A DNA stretch of 64,000 bases from Richelia sinica FACHB-800 (GCF_014698825.1 NZ_JACJTT010000001.1:310001-374000), one strand, 5' to 3'; positions 26,534 through 36,866 are shown, counted from the first letter of the stretch. Made by a program: numbers and translations. The notes: generated from the letters alone by a model not told the origin.

Positions 26534-27840
26534 CCATTGTCATGATCAAGAAACTTGGCCTCGTCATCCTGAGAACGGGGCCTTTTACCATCTAGTACAG
26601 CACTGACCGTCATGTCTCCCATGACATTAATGGCTGTACGACAACGATCTAAAAACCAATCAACAGTAATCAACACAGCTATATAATCAGTTCGTAACCC
26701 CACAGAAGTAAACACCAAGGTCATTGTTACTAATCCGGCATTAGGAATACCAGCCGCACCAACTGAAGCAAAAATAGAAGTGAGAACCACTACCAATTGC
26801 TGCCCTAAATTCAAATGTTGCTCTGTGACTTGGGCAATATATAATGCAGACATTGCTTCATAAAGGGCCGTGCCATCGTTATTGAAATTGGCACCAACTA
26901 AAGCTCCTAAAGAGGCAGAGGATTCTCTCAGCCCAATTTTTGTTTGCAAAACTTCAAAAGTGAGGGGCATTGTCACCGTTGAAGAAGAGGTGGAAAAAGC
27001 TGTTAAGAAAGCATCAGCACCACCAGTTAAAAATTTGATCGGGTTGACCCAAGAACCAAATTTAACTCTCGTCAGATAGTAGCAACCTTGTAAACACAGT
27101 GCCGTAAGTACCGCCACAATAAATGCTGCTAAAGATTGAAAGGGAGCAAAGCCTTTTTCCGCAATAATTTTCGCAACAATTCCAAATACTGCTAGAGGAA
27201 CTAAGGCAATGACCCAATTGAGAATGCGAATCACTGCATCAAATAAGATTGCAATCACATCTTCAATAGATTGATATCCTCTTTGACCTTGAGCTATTTG
27301 TTCTGATTTTAAGCCGCGGAGAACAATACCAAAACAGAGGGCAATAACGATGAGTTGAATAACGTTATTATCAACTAGAGGTTTGAGTACAGCTTCTGGG
27401 ACAGCATCTTTCAACAGTCCCCAAGGGTCAAAATTGCCATTGCTACCGGTTGGGTTATCTGGACTAGGTAATTTACCCCAAGTGCCTGGTTGAAGAATAT
27501 TAGCGACTAATAAACCGATGATAATTGCTACCGTGGTATTAGTTAAAAGTAGCACTGCTAACCGCCGTCCAGCAGTACCGGGAATATTGGTCGTCATGAA
27601 GGTATGGAGGACAGCAACCAAAATCAATGGTGTTGCTAGGGCCCGCAGTGCCTTCAAAATCAATTCGGCGGGAATTGCTAAATTCTGAATTAAGGCTGCA
27701 TTGCTAGGACTGGGATTACCTGCACCAAGGGCTATACCTAAGGCAACTGCTAGCACTAAGGCAATGATAATTTGAACTGTGAGGGGAAGACGCTGCCACC
27801 AAGGTTTAGGTTTGGCAGAAGAATGATCTAATTCGCTCAT
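26530..27840 (-). CDS. Dicarboxylate/amino acid:cation symporter (DAACS family)
   Basis: 436 residues with eight to ten hydrophobic segments. It has the family signatures: a serine-rich re-entrant loop (TAFSTSSSTVTMPLTFE), NFNNDGTALYEAM in place of the NMDGT motif, and FASVGAAGIPNAGLVTM in the second hairpin loop. It takes up C4-dicarboxylates, glutamate or neutral amino acids with Na+ or H+; the substrate cannot be read from sequence. The gene stands alone, divergent from dnaE by 194 bp. A cluster of charged residues after the last membrane helix ends in DDEAKFLDHDNG. Confidence 0.92.
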   Translation of the reverse strand: MSELDHSSAKPKPWWQRLPLTVQIIIALVLAVALGIALGAGNPSPSNAALIQNLAIPAELILKALRALATPLILVAVLHTFMTTNIPGTAGRRLAVLLLTNTTVAIIIGLLVANILQPGTWGKLPSPDNPTGSNGNFDPWGLLKDAVPEAVLKPLVDNNVIQLIVIALCFGIVLRGLKSEQIAQGQRGYQSIEDVIAILFDAVIRILNWVIALVPLAVFGIVAKIIAEKGFAPFQSLAAFIVAVLTALCLQGCYYLTRVKFGSWVNPIKFLTGGADAFLTAFSTSSSTVTMPLTFEVLQTKIGLRESSASLGALVGANFNNDGTALYEAMSALYIAQVTEQHLNLGQQLVVVLTSIFASVGAAGIPNAGLVTMTLVFTSVGLRTDYIAVLITVDWFLDRCRTAINVMGDMTVSAVLDGKRPRSQDDEAKFLDHDNG

Positions 27841-28034
27841 GCTGAAGATGATCGCCTTATGGTAACTGTGAAAACACCACGTTTGGATGTAGGAATTTCG
27901 GAAATAGGGTAGCGGTAAGTTGAGGGAAAACCTGTTAATCTAGTACCGCATGACTACAATATTTATCCAGGAAAGCAATCATTTTAGATATTGAATCCTG
28001 AATTGTCACGTTAATTATTAATTTTTAATTACTT

Positions 28035-30665
28035 ATGGCCTTCGTACCTTTACATATTCACAGTGACTATAGTTTGCTGGATGGTGCAAGTCAATTACCA
28101 GATTTAATTGATAAAGCAATTGAACTAGACATCAAAGCGATCGCTATCACAGACCATGGTGTCATGTATGGGGCGGTGGAGTTAATTAAAATCTGCCGGA
28201 ATAAGAATGTTAAGCCAATCATTGGCAATGAAATGTATATCATCAACGGTGATATTGAAAAACAAGAACGCCGTCCTAAATATCATCAAGTTGTTTTAGC
28301 TAAAAATACGAAAGGATATAAAAATTTAGTTAAATTAACCACGATTTCCCATCTTCAAGGTGTCCAAGGCAAAGGCATTTTTTCTCGTCCTTGTATTAAT
28401 AAAGATTTACTGCAAAAATATCGTGAAGGTTTAATTGTTACGAGTGCTTGTTTAGGTGGAGAAATTCCCCAAGCAATTATGAGTGGTAGACCAGATGCAG
28501 CGAGAAAAGTTGCCCAATGGTATAAAGATGTATTTGGTGAAGATTTTTATTTAGAAATTCAAGACCACGGTTCCCAAGAAGACAGAATCGTCAATGTAGA
28601 AATTGTCAAAATTGCCCGTGAATTAGGTATTAAATTTGTTGCTACCAATGATTCTCACTTTATTTCCTGTTTTGATGTGGAAGCCCATGACGCTTTGCTG
28701 TGTATCCAAACAGGCAAATTAATTAGTGAAGATAATCGTATGCGATATAGCGGTACAGAATATCTCAAATCTGAGAAGGAAATGAAGCGGCTGTTTCGCG
28801 ACCATTTACCAGAGGATGTGATTGCGGAAGCGATCGCTACTACGGAAGAAGTAGGGAACAAAGTTGAGCCTTATCATATCATGGATGAGCCAAAAATTCC
28901 TACTCCCCCTATTCCCGCTGGTCACACGGCTGATACTTATGCTGAAGAAATAGCTTGGCAAGGACTATTGGAAAGATTTAATCGTAAATCAAGAAATGAA
29001 GTAGATCCAGTCTATAAAGAAAGATTGGAATATGAATTAAAAATGATTCAGCAAATGGGGTTTTCTACATACTTTTTAGTTGTGTGGGACTACATCAAAT
29101 TTGCTAGAGATAATAATATTCCTGTAGGTCCTGGTCGTGGTTCGGCGGCTGGATCTCTAGTTGCCTATGCCATGCGAATTACTAATATTGATCCCGTCCA
29201 TCATGGCTTATTATTTGAGCGATTCTTAAACCCAGAACGGAAATCTATGCCGGATATTGATACGGATTTCTGTATTGAACAACGAGATAAAGTAATTGAT
29301 TATGTCACAGAAAAATATGGCAAAGATAGAGTAGCTCAAATCATTACTTTTAACCGTCTCACCTCTAAAGCAGTATTAAAAGATGTAGCTAGGGTGTTAG
29401 ATATTCCCTATGGGGAAGCCGACAAAATGGCAAAATATATTCCAGTGGTGCGGGGTAAACCAACTAAACTGAAAGTGATGATTTCTGATGACACCCCAGA
29501 ACCGGAATTTAAAAAAAGATATGATGAAGACCCTAGAGTTCGCCGCTGGATTGATATGGCTATGCGAATTGAAGGGACTAACAAAACCTTTGGTGTCCAT
29601 GCGGCTGGTGTGGTAATTTCCGCAGACCCGCTAGATGAAATTGTGCCTTTGCAGAGAAATAATGATGGTTCAGTAATTACCCAGTATTTTATGGAAGATT
29701 TGGAATCATTGGGGTTATTGAAAATGGACTTTTTAGGGTTACGTAACCTGACTTTGATTCAAAAAACTATTGATTTAATTCAAGAAACTAATGGCTATAA
29801 AATAGATCCAGATGAAATTACCGGACAAGAAAGAAAAGCCCAACATATATTAGCCAAAGGACAGCATAGCAGCTTACCTAAAGAAGTACAAAAAGCTTAT
29901 GATTTATTAGAAGCAGGTGATTTAGAAGGAATTTTTCAATTAGAATCTTCAGGAATGAAGCAAATCGTCAAAGATTTGAAGCCTTCTAATATTGAAGATA
30001 TTTCTTCTATTTTGGCTTTATATCGACCAGGCCCATTAGACGCAGGATTAATTCCCAAGTTTATTAATCGTAAGCACGGACGAGAAGAAATTGAATATGA
30101 TAGCCAAGTTTTGGAACCAATTTTAGATGAAACCTATGGAATTATGGTGTATCAAGAGCAAATCATGAAAATTGCTCAGGATATGGCTGGTTATTCCTTA
30201 GGACAAGCTGACTTGCTGCGTCGAGCAATGGGTAAAAAGAAAGTTTCCGAAATGCAGAAGCAGCAGGAAAAGTTTATTGATGGGGCTACCAAAAATGGTG
30301 TGAAAAAGCAAGTAGCCGAAAGATTATTTGAGGATATGTTGAAATTTGCTGAATATTGTCTCAGTTATGATACGCAAATTTTGACGGTGGAATATGGTTT
30401 TTTACCTATTGGGGAGATAGTAGAAAAGCAAATTGATTGTAGTGTTTTTAGTGTCGATGGCAATGGCAATATCTATACTCAACCCATTGCCCAATGGCAT
30501 AATCGAGGCCAACAAGAATTATATGAATATTGTTTAGAAGATGGTTCCATAATTCGGGCAACAAAAGACCATAAATTTATGACTACGGACGGAGAAATGC
30601 TGCCCATTGAGGAAATTTTTCAACGGGGTTTAGATTTATTGCAAGTGCAAGGATTACCTGAGTAA
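28035..30665 (+). CDS. dnaE: DNA polymerase III alpha subunit, N-terminal half with split intein
   Basis: N-terminal fragment of the replicative polymerase; the C-terminal fragment must be encoded elsewhere and joined by protein trans-splicing. Residues 1-774 are the N-extein: PHP domain ([17 protein letters not shown] at the start), the catalytic palm with MPDIDTDF (D407, D409) and [15 protein letters not shown]. The N-extein ends in FAEY and residues 775-876 are the N-intein. This split is universal to most cyanobacteria. No C-half (intein C followed by CFN) is present in this window, as expected. Upstream is the divergent symporter; downstream is a spacer and then dnaK. Confidence 0.97.
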   Translation: MAFVPLHIHSDYSLLDGASQLPDLIDKAIELDIKAIAITDHGVMYGAVELIKICRNKNVKPIIGNEMYIINGDIEKQERRPKYHQVVLAKNTKGYKNLVKLTTISHLQGVQGKGIFSRPCINKDLLQKYREGLIVTSACLGGEIPQAIMSGRPDAARKVAQWYKDVFGEDFYLEIQDHGSQEDRIVNVEIVKIARELGIKFVATNDSHFISCFDVEAHDALLCIQTGKLISEDNRMRYSGTEYLKSEKEMKRLFRDHLPEDVIAEAIATTEEVGNKVEPYHIMDEPKIPTPPIPAGHTADTYAEEIAWQGLLERFNRKSRNEVDPVYKERLEYELKMIQQMGFSTYFLVVWDYIKFARDNNIPVGPGRGSAAGSLVAYAMRITNIDPVHHGLLFERFLNPERKSMPDIDTDFCIEQRDKVIDYVTEKYGKDRVAQIITFNRLTSKAVLKDVARVLDIPYGEADKMAKYIPVVRGKPTKLKVMISDDTPEPEFKKRYDEDPRVRRWIDMAMRIEGTNKTFGVHAAGVVISADPLDEIVPLQRNNDGSVITQYFMEDLESLGLLKMDFLGLRNLTLIQKTIDLIQETNGYKIDPDEITGQERKAQHILAKGQHSSLPKEVQKAYDLLEAGDLEGIFQLESSGMKQIVKDLKPSNIEDISSILALYRPGPLDAGLIPKFINRKHGREEIEYDSQVLEPILDETYGIMVYQEQIMKIAQDMAGYSLGQADLLRRAMGKKKVSEMQKQQEKFIDGATKNGVKKQVAERLFEDMLKFAEYCLSYDTQILTVEYGFLPIGEIVEKQIDCSVFSVDGNGNIYTQPIAQWHNRGQQELYEYCLEDGSIIRATKDHKFMTTDGEMLPIEEIFQRGLDLLQVQGLPE
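30357..30665 (+). other. DnaE split intein, N-terminal half (102 aa)
   Basis: Residues 775-876 of the dnaE product, starting with Cys ([20 protein letters not shown], block A) and containing block B ([14 protein letters not shown]). It ends at LQVQGLPE. Length is exactly that of the well-studied Nostoc punctiforme DnaE N-intein, which it closely resembles from memory. No homing endonuclease. Splicing needs the separately encoded C-intein of about 36 residues. Confidence 0.96.
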
Positions 30666-31080
30666 ATTAATCAAGTCTCTTTCCCCCTGCTCCTTTGCTG
30701 CCTTGACCATCAGTATGAAATATGGAGATTATCTCCATACCCTACCTCAGTTTTGACGGCAAATACGAATAGAAAGTTACGGTTCACCCCAATTCGCAGA
30801 AGTATTAATTCTCATACATTAGTCAGAGTGAAAGCAAATCAATCCATGAATCTACTAGATGAACTTATAAAATTGACCGTCCCGTCCAAGGTTCGGGAAA
30901 CCACCCTTCATGGACTGGCTATAACTGAGTTTCAGTATATATATCAGCGTAGCTTGGGGTAATCGTCCCAATATAGCCAAATTTTGCTGGACTGACTGCT
31001 GTTGGCAATCGGCTAGCTCAAAATTTTTCCTTTATATCGCCCTTTGATTCATTTGTAGTTATACGGAGCCAGCACTTAAA
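30666..31080. other. Spacer between dnaE-N and dnaK, with palindromes
   Basis: The strongest element is a perfect 19-bp palindrome at 30721-30739 (TATGGAGATTATCTCCATA). A second hairpin candidate pairs GTCCA (30884-30888) with TGGAC (30911-30915), enclosing GGTT/AACC. There is no CIRCE element (TTAGCACTC-N9-GAGTGCTAA) upstream of dnaK. A 69-codon frame at 30753-30962 has unconvincing composition and I do not call it a gene. Confidence 0.5.
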
Positions 31081-32979
31081 ATGGGAAAAGTAGTTGGAAT
31101 TGACTTAGGAACAACTAACTCCTGCGTAGCAGTAATGGAAGGTGGTAAACCCACAGTAATTGCTAACGCAGAAGGTTTTCGGACTACGCCTTCAGTAGTT
31201 GCGTTTGCGAAAAATGGCGATCGCTTGGTTGGTCAAATCGCTAAACGCCAAGCGGTAATGAACCCCGAAAACACCTTCTATTCTGTCAAGCGCTTCATTG
31301 GTCGCCGCTACGACGAAGTTACCACCGAAGCTACCGAAGTTTCTTATAAAGTCCTCAGCAGTGGCGGTAACGTTAAATTAGACTCTCCTGGCGCTGGTAA
31401 GCAATTTGCACCAGAAGAAATTTCTGCTCAAGTTCTCCGCAAACTGGTAGAAGACGCTAGTAAATATTTGGGTGAAACCGTTACCCAAGCAGTGATCACT
31501 GTTCCCGCTTATTTTAACGACTCCCAACGTCAAGCCACCAAAGACGCTGGTAAAATCGCCGGGATTGAAGTGTTGCGGATTATTAACGAACCTACCGCCG
31601 CTTCCCTCGCCTACGGTTTTGATAAAAAGAGCAATGAAACCATTCTCGTCTTTGACTTGGGTGGTGGTACATTCGACGTATCCGTTCTGGAAGTAGGGGA
31701 TGGCGTATTTGAAGTATTAGCGACATCTGGTGATACCCACCTGGGTGGTGACGACTTTGATAAAAAAATTGTTGACTTCTTAGCAGAACAATTCAAGAAA
31801 GACGAAGGAATTGACCTGCGAAAAGATAGACAAGCGCTGCAACGTTTAACAGAAGCCGCAGAAAAAGCCAAAATTGAACTTTCTAGCGTCACCCAAGCGG
31901 AAATCAACCTGCCATTTATTACCGCTACCCAGGATGGCCCCAAGCACCTGGATATGACCTTAACCCGCGCTAAGTTTGAAGAACTCTGCTCCGACTTAAT
32001 CGACCGTTGTCGCATTCCTGTAGAAAATGCTCTCAGAGACGCGAAATTAACCAAGAACGACATTGATGAAGTAGTTCTTGTGGGTGGTTCTATTCGGATT
32101 CCCGCCGTTCAAGATTTAGTCAAACGGGTATTGGGTAAAGACCCCAACCAAAGCGTTAACCCTGATGAAGTAGTAGCAGTTGGTGCAGCCATTCAAGCAG
32201 GTGTACTGGCTGGTGATGTAACAGGCATCTTGTTGTTAGACGTAACACCTCTATCCTTGGGTGTAGAAACCTTGGGTGGAGTGATGACCAAGATTATTCC
32301 TCGCAACACCACCATTCCTACCAAGAAATCTGAAGTCTTCTCCACAGCGGTTGATGGTCAAACCAACGTAGAAATTCATGTCCTCCAAGGGGAACGGGAA
32401 TTTGCTAACGATAACAAGAGTTTGGGAACCTTCCGTTTAGATGGTATTCCTCCTGCACCTCGTGGCGTTCCCCAAATCGAAGTTACCTTTGACATTGACG
32501 CTAACGGTATCCTTAACGTCACTGCGAAAGATAAAGGTACTGGTAAGGAACAGTCCATCAGCATTACCGGCGCTTCCACCTTGGATAAAAACGATGTTGA
32601 CCGGATGGTGCGGGAAGCTGAACAAAACGCCAATAGTGACAAAGAACGGCGTGAAAAGATTGAACGCAAGAACCAAGCCGACTCCTTGGCTTACCAAGCA
32701 GAAAAACAACTGCAAGAATTGGGTGACAAAGTACCCGCAGCTGACAAAACCAAAGTAGAAGGTTTAATCCAAGACCTGCGGGATGCTGTCGCTAAGGATG
32801 ACGATGAGCAAATCAAGAAGTTAACACCAGAATTGCAACAAGCCTTGTTTGCTGTAGGTAGCAACATCTATCAACAGGCCGGTGGTGCGGCTCCTGGTGC
32901 GGAAGCTCCTGGTGGTGGTTCTACTCCTCCTGGTAGTGGTGATGATGTAATTGATGCTGACTTCACCGAAAGCAAGTAA
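31081..32979 (+). CDS. dnaK: Chaperone DnaK (Hsp70)
   Basis: ATP-dependent chaperone working with DnaJ and GrpE. 632 residues: nucleotide-binding domain about 1-385 ([13 protein letters not shown] at 5-17, [31 protein letters not shown]), then the interdomain linker DVLLLDV-like [13 protein letters not shown], the substrate-binding domain and a helical lid. It ends in a glycine-rich tail and DDVIDADF, typical of DnaK2-type cyanobacterial proteins. One oddity is GGSIRIP at about 336-342, where Hsp70s nearly always have GGSTRIP (Ile338 for Thr). A ribosome binding site GGAG precedes the ATG by about 13 bases. Cyanobacteria usually have several dnaK genes; this looks like the main one. Confidence 0.96.
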   Translation: MGKVVGIDLGTTNSCVAVMEGGKPTVIANAEGFRTTPSVVAFAKNGDRLVGQIAKRQAVMNPENTFYSVKRFIGRRYDEVTTEATEVSYKVLSSGGNVKLDSPGAGKQFAPEEISAQVLRKLVEDASKYLGETVTQAVITVPAYFNDSQRQATKDAGKIAGIEVLRIINEPTAASLAYGFDKKSNETILVFDLGGGTFDVSVLEVGDGVFEVLATSGDTHLGGDDFDKKIVDFLAEQFKKDEGIDLRKDRQALQRLTEAAEKAKIELSSVTQAEINLPFITATQDGPKHLDMTLTRAKFEELCSDLIDRCRIPVENALRDAKLTKNDIDEVVLVGGSIRIPAVQDLVKRVLGKDPNQSVNPDEVVAVGAAIQAGVLAGDVTGILLLDVTPLSLGVETLGGVMTKIIPRNTTIPTKKSEVFSTAVDGQTNVEIHVLQGEREFANDNKSLGTFRLDGIPPAPRGVPQIEVTFDIDANGILNVTAKDKGTGKEQSISITGASTLDKNDVDRMVREAEQNANSDKERREKIERKNQADSLAYQAEKQLQELGDKVPAADKTKVEGLIQDLRDAVAKDDDEQIKKLTPELQQALFAVGSNIYQQAGGAAPGAEAPGGGSTPPGSGDDVIDADFTESK

Positions 32980-33025
32980 TTTTTCAAGTGATATGGGGAA
33001 TTAAAATTTCCCTTGTTATGTTTCT

Positions 33026-33061
33026 AGGGGTTGGGCATCTTGCTCAACCCCTATTATTTTT
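33026..33061 (+). terminator. Intrinsic terminator of dnaK
   Basis: AGGGGTTG (33026-33033) pairs perfectly with CAACCCCT (33045-33052), followed by ATTATTTTT. It begins 47 bp after the dnaK stop. Confidence 0.88.
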
Positions 33062-33426
33062 CGGCTCTACTTGAATTCTCAGAGGGTGTCTGAATGGTAA
33101 CTAAGGTGTACCAACTTAAAATGAACTAGAATAGCCAATGATAATTAATTAACCACAGATAATGTCGTCAATTGTATAGCCATGTGTAGCCTCATATAAA
33201 AGTAGTATTAAAAAATATTTATACAATCAGGTTTTTAAGTAGAATAATATTTACGCTAAAAGAGGAGTATTTTCCCAGATAGATACATTAACAAAGTAAA
33301 CTTAACATTATTAATGTAATTCCTTACCTTCGGAATAGCAGTAACTATATTTACATAACAATGAAATATGATTTATGTTCACGTTAGTAGTTTAGTCCAA
33401 GCTTACAAATTTTAGGAACCCTTCAA
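33062..33426. other. AT-rich spacer upstream of the ATPase/TOPRIM pair
   Basis: About 365 bp with no coding frame or RNA gene recognised. It is markedly AT-rich and must carry the promoter of the following two-gene unit. No direct repeats suggesting an integration site were seen. Confidence 0.4.
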
Positions 33427-34572
33427 ATGAACCAGGTCTTTGACCAACTTCAAATCAATGGATATCGCGGTTTTAAGTCAGTAGAATTGTCCCAATTAGG
33501 ACAGATAAATATTTTTGTTGGCGATAATAACTCAGGAAAAACTAGTCTTCTTGAAGCTATTTCAATTTTATGTAACCCACTAGATCCATTTCAGTGGCTT
33601 GAAGTTTCACAAAGAAGGGTATATCTTGGTAGGTCATTACTCACTCTTAGACCGGATATTGACGCAGTAAAATGGATTTTTCCGCAAAATATAAATTTTT
33701 TAAATCATGAAGATAACCAAGAAGAAATTGTTATCACAGCCAGCGGCAATACTTCTATAACTGGTCTCAAAGCACAAATAGAAGAAATCTATGGTAGTGG
33801 GGCGGAAAGACCTAATAGTGAACAAATCAATGAAGATATTTCTACTTCCGAATCTAGTTCTGTACGCTCAGGCGTTGAATTAGAAGTCGTAGCTTATCCA
33901 AGTTCAGGGCAACAGGATTTATTCATTCATAAAATAGAACAACAAGAAATATTCCAGCTATGGGAAAATGAGCGGTTTATTTGGCGTAAAAGAAATAAGC
34001 CCTTTGTGAATAATGCAACTGTGTCTCCTTCATATTCTTCATCACAACCTATTGTGGATCGATTAACGCAAATAATTTTGAAAGAGGAAGGTGGAAAACA
34101 AGAAGTATTAGAGATAATCCAATGGTTTGATCATAATATTACAGATATTCAAATATTATCTACGCCTACGGCAAAAGCAAGTCTTTATATAGAACATCAA
34201 AAATTAGGTTTTGCACCTTTATATACATTTGGTGATGGGCTTAAACGAACTTTAGTTATCGCTCTCACTCTTTTTTCTAGTAAAAATGGGGTATTGTTAA
34301 TTGATGAAATTGAAACATCTATTCATGTTTCAGCCCTCAGTAGAGTATTTTCATGGCTTGTTGAAGCTTGTCATAGAAGAAATGTGCAACTTTTTGCAAC
34401 AACTCATAGCCTAGAAGCAGTTGATGCCATGTTAAAAACAGATATTAGTATAGATAATCTTGTTGCTTTTAGATTAAACCCACAAGGAAAGCCGCCCCAA
34501 AGATTTGCTGGTAATCTTTTACATAGACTACGTTCAGAGCGTGGGCTGGATATTAGAGGTAGTCATGGTTAG
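33427..34572 (+). CDS. OLD-like AAA/ABC-type ATPase
   Basis: 381 residues, an SMC/ABC-like ATPase of the AAA_15/AAA_21 (OLD) group. The start is NGYRGFKSVEL, then Walker A VGDNNSGKTSLLEAI (GKT at 37-39). A divergent signature reads FGDGLKRTLVIALTLF. Walker B is LLIDEIETSIHVS (D293, E294), and the switch His is in FATTHSLEAVDAM. Unlike full OLD nucleases it has no C-terminal TOPRIM domain; the next gene supplies a TOPRIM-like protein in trans and overlaps it by 8 bp. That architecture resembles PARIS-type (AAA_15 plus TOPRIM) antiphage systems, so a defence role is inferred, not shown. Confidence 0.85.
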   Translation: MNQVFDQLQINGYRGFKSVELSQLGQINIFVGDNNSGKTSLLEAISILCNPLDPFQWLEVSQRRVYLGRSLLTLRPDIDAVKWIFPQNINFLNHEDNQEEIVITASGNTSITGLKAQIEEIYGSGAERPNSEQINEDISTSESSSVRSGVELEVVAYPSSGQQDLFIHKIEQQEIFQLWENERFIWRKRNKPFVNNATVSPSYSSSQPIVDRLTQIILKEEGGKQEVLEIIQWFDHNITDIQILSTPTAKASLYIEHQKLGFAPLYTFGDGLKRTLVIALTLFSSKNGVLLIDEIETSIHVSALSRVFSWLVEACHRRNVQLFATTHSLEAVDAMLKTDISIDNLVAFRLNPQGKPPQRFAGNLLHRLRSERGLDIRGSHG

Positions 34573-35335
34573 GTATTGCTATATAGTGGCAGAAGGCCCA
34601 CAAGATATTGAATTTTTGATTCGGTTACTCAAACTTCATGGCTTGCGTAAAGTAACAAAATTATCGGTACTCGATTCATTTTGGCAACCACTGGTACCAA
34701 AAACATTTCCTGTAGATGACGATTTGATGAAACGTGTACCTGTTCCTACATTCTTAGAGAACAATGAATTATCGATTGCCTTACACAGTGCTACCGGAAT
34801 TACACGGTTAGCAAAGACCGTAGAAGAGAGCCTAGCATTAATTCCACTTTCTGATATTTTTGGCATAGGGTTTGTTTTAGATGCTGATAGTAATGAAGAA
34901 CCTTTTGATAGATTTGAAGCATTGATTAAGGAAATCCGACCTATTGGATTACCTTTACCTTCTAAAGCAGGTGAAGTTACAAATACATCTCTACGATGTG
35001 GCATATTTATTATGCCTAACAATGTTGTTGCAGGAACTTTAGAAGATATTCTCCTTGAATGCGCTCAGTTAAACTATCCAAATTTATTGGAATTAGCTAA
35101 AAATTATGTTTCTAGTATTGATAAAAATCAATTAACCAATAATGATTTACGTGAATTAAAGAAGCCAGCAGGTGAAAATAAAGCAATTATATCCAGCATC
35201 AGTAGTATACTAAGACCTGGGAGAGCTTTACAAGTTTCAATAGATGATAATCGGTGGCTTGAGGAAAAAACACTTAGTTTAGAAAGTATAAATAGTATAA
35301 AAATATTTCTGGATAAAATTACAGGAATAGCATAA
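34565..35335 (+). CDS. TOPRIM-like protein, DUF3226 type, partner of the OLD-like ATPase
   Basis: 256 residues from ATG 34565, which overlaps the ATPase stop and is preceded by AGAGG at 34555-34559. It shows the TOPRIM pattern: VAEGPQDIEFL with E10 and D14, then IGFVLDADSNEE with D106-x-D108. IIMPNNVV-type residues (IFIMPNNVVAGTLEDILLE) are those I associate with DUF3226. Such proteins bind a divalent metal and may cut nucleic acid or act as an effector released by the ATPase. An earlier in-frame TTG at 34505 is less likely. Overlap with the ATPase gene implies coupled translation and a joint function. Confidence 0.8.
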   Translation: MVRYCYIVAEGPQDIEFLIRLLKLHGLRKVTKLSVLDSFWQPLVPKTFPVDDDLMKRVPVPTFLENNELSIALHSATGITRLAKTVEESLALIPLSDIFGIGFVLDADSNEEPFDRFEALIKEIRPIGLPLPSKAGEVTNTSLRCGIFIMPNNVVAGTLEDILLECAQLNYPNLLELAKNYVSSIDKNQLTNNDLRELKKPAGENKAIISSISSILRPGRALQVSIDDNRWLEEKTLSLESINSIKIFLDKITGIA

Positions 35336-35528
35336 CTAATCGAAATATCTGATTGCACCAATTTCTGTCGAAAAGTACATTCTTGAAGCTCTATCGTTTA
35401 CTAGATGGTAGAGAATTAGTATCAGCTAATTTACTTTTATAGTGCAAAAGAGAGCGGGTAAAATGCCCACCCCCTATATTTAACGTTTATATTAGGATGC
35501 TCTATCCAAAACTTTCACATCATGTACA

Positions 35529-36866
35529 TTAGAGAATTTTGCGACCAGTTAATACTTCTCGCACTTCTAACATAGCGGAATAGGTAGGGAGGATGTGTAG
35601 GGTTTCGTTAGCTGGTGTATGTTCTAGGGCAGTAGCGATCGCTTGGCGTAAATCTTCTTCTACAATCAAGTTAACTTTACTTTCGGCAGTTTTCTCGCTA
35701 TAACGCAGACGTAGAGCCATATCATACACGCGATCGCCACTCACAACCAAAGTTCCACCCCGTTCTACTAATTTTTCTGTATCTACGTCCCAAATCCAAG
35801 ATACATCTGTGCCATCGGGGGTGCGGTCATTCAATACCAATAGGGTTGTTTTATCGTTGCTTTGAGTAACTACGCGAATAGTTTCATTTGTCCCGACAGG
35901 ATTTTTGGATAATAAAATTCGCACCCGCTTCCCATCCACAGATAACTCTTCTGCACGACCAAAAGCGGCTTGGAAGTTATCTATAGTATCCCTAATGGTG
36001 ATTTCATCTACTCCCAGTTCCTTGGCAGCGGTGGCAGCCGCTAAGGTATTGTATTTGTTGTACAACCCTACGAGAATTTGCCCCCATTCCCTGCTTTCTA
36101 AGGTTGGTTTACTCTTACTAAAGCTGCAACTAGGACAAGTAAAGTCCCCTAAATGAGATAGGTAAACTCCTTGGTAATTGAGAGAAGCACCACAGCGGGG
36201 ACAATAAATAGAATCAACCGCGTGAGGAATAGCTTCTAAATAATGTTCTGGTTCATTCAAACCGAAGAATAATACCCTTTGGTCTAACTGTTGACCCAGG
36301 TGTGATAAAGTCGGGTCATCGGCGTTGGGAATTACCACTGTTGTTTCTGGCAAAGTGGAAATTACCTTAGTCCAGCGTTTACTAATGGTGTCCACCTCCC
36401 CATAGCGGTCGAGTTGGTCACGGAACAAGTTTAAGCAGAGAATAATCCTGGGTTGCAGTGGTTTTAAAACCTTGGGAACAATATTTTCATCCACTTCTAA
36501 AATGGCGTAGTCCACATTCAGCGCACCCAAGATATTTGTGCTTTCTATCAATGCTGTTGCTAAACCATTTTCCAGATTTGCACCTGTGGAATTATGAGCA
36601 ATGGAGTAACCCCTGCGTTCTAAGATGCTGCGTAACAACAAAGATGTGGTGGTTTTACCGTTAGTACCAGCGATGATGATAATGCCATTTTTCACCTGCT
36701 GACTCAATAATTGCAGAATTCGGGGTTCAATGCGCCGCGCTAGGGAACCTGGTAAGACACTAGCAGCACCGAGACGGAGCGATCGCACTAAAAATGTGAT
36801 ACTTTTGGCTATTGAGACTGCCAAAGCTAAACGAATTCTATCTATAAAATGTATCTTGTTACCCAC
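35529..36866 (-). CDS. murT: Mur ligase family protein, MurT type
   Basis: 445 residues. In Gram-positive bacteria MurT with GatD amidates the D-glutamate of lipid II. The Mur ligase P-loop is IIAGTNGKTTTSLLLRSIL, with AILEVDENIVPKVL and NLFRDQLDRYGEVDTI following. A four-Cys zinc ribbon (YCPRCGASL...FTCPSC) inserted in the middle domain, and a C-terminal DUF1727 domain (about 330-445; NDRTPDGTDVSWIWDVD), distinguish MurT from MurC-F. The usual partner gatD is not adjacent on either side, so any GatD must be encoded elsewhere. The convergent ATPase/TOPRIM pair ends 193 bp away. Confidence 0.9.
   Translation of the reverse strand: MGNKIHFIDRIRLALAVSIAKSITFLVRSLRLGAASVLPGSLARRIEPRILQLLSQQVKNGIIIIAGTNGKTTTSLLLRSILERRGYSIAHNSTGANLENGLATALIESTNILGALNVDYAILEVDENIVPKVLKPLQPRIILCLNLFRDQLDRYGEVDTISKRWTKVISTLPETTVVIPNADDPTLSHLGQQLDQRVLFFGLNEPEHYLEAIPHAVDSIYCPRCGASLNYQGVYLSHLGDFTCPSCSFSKSKPTLESREWGQILVGLYNKYNTLAAATAAKELGVDEITIRDTIDNFQAAFGRAEELSVDGKRVRILLSKNPVGTNETIRVVTQSNDKTTLLVLNDRTPDGTDVSWIWDVDTEKLVERGGTLVVSGDRVYDMALRLRYSEKTAESKVNLIVEEDLRQAIATALEHTPANETLHILPTYSAMLEVREVLTGRKIL

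Noticed and set aside
30753-30962. 69-codon frame between dnaE-N and dnaK
   Set aside because: TTG start that overlaps a TTGACGG-like promoter element; no family resemblance; spacer shows hairpins instead.
30666-31080. dnaE C-terminal half or intein-C near the N-half
   Set aside because: No CFN junction or C-intein block G sequence is seen; the C-half is known to be at a distant locus in cyanobacteria.
31081-31090. CIRCE element at dnaK
   Set aside because: The spacer before dnaK was read for TTAGCACTC-N9-GAGTGCTAA; only a partial AGCACTT near 31070 occurs.
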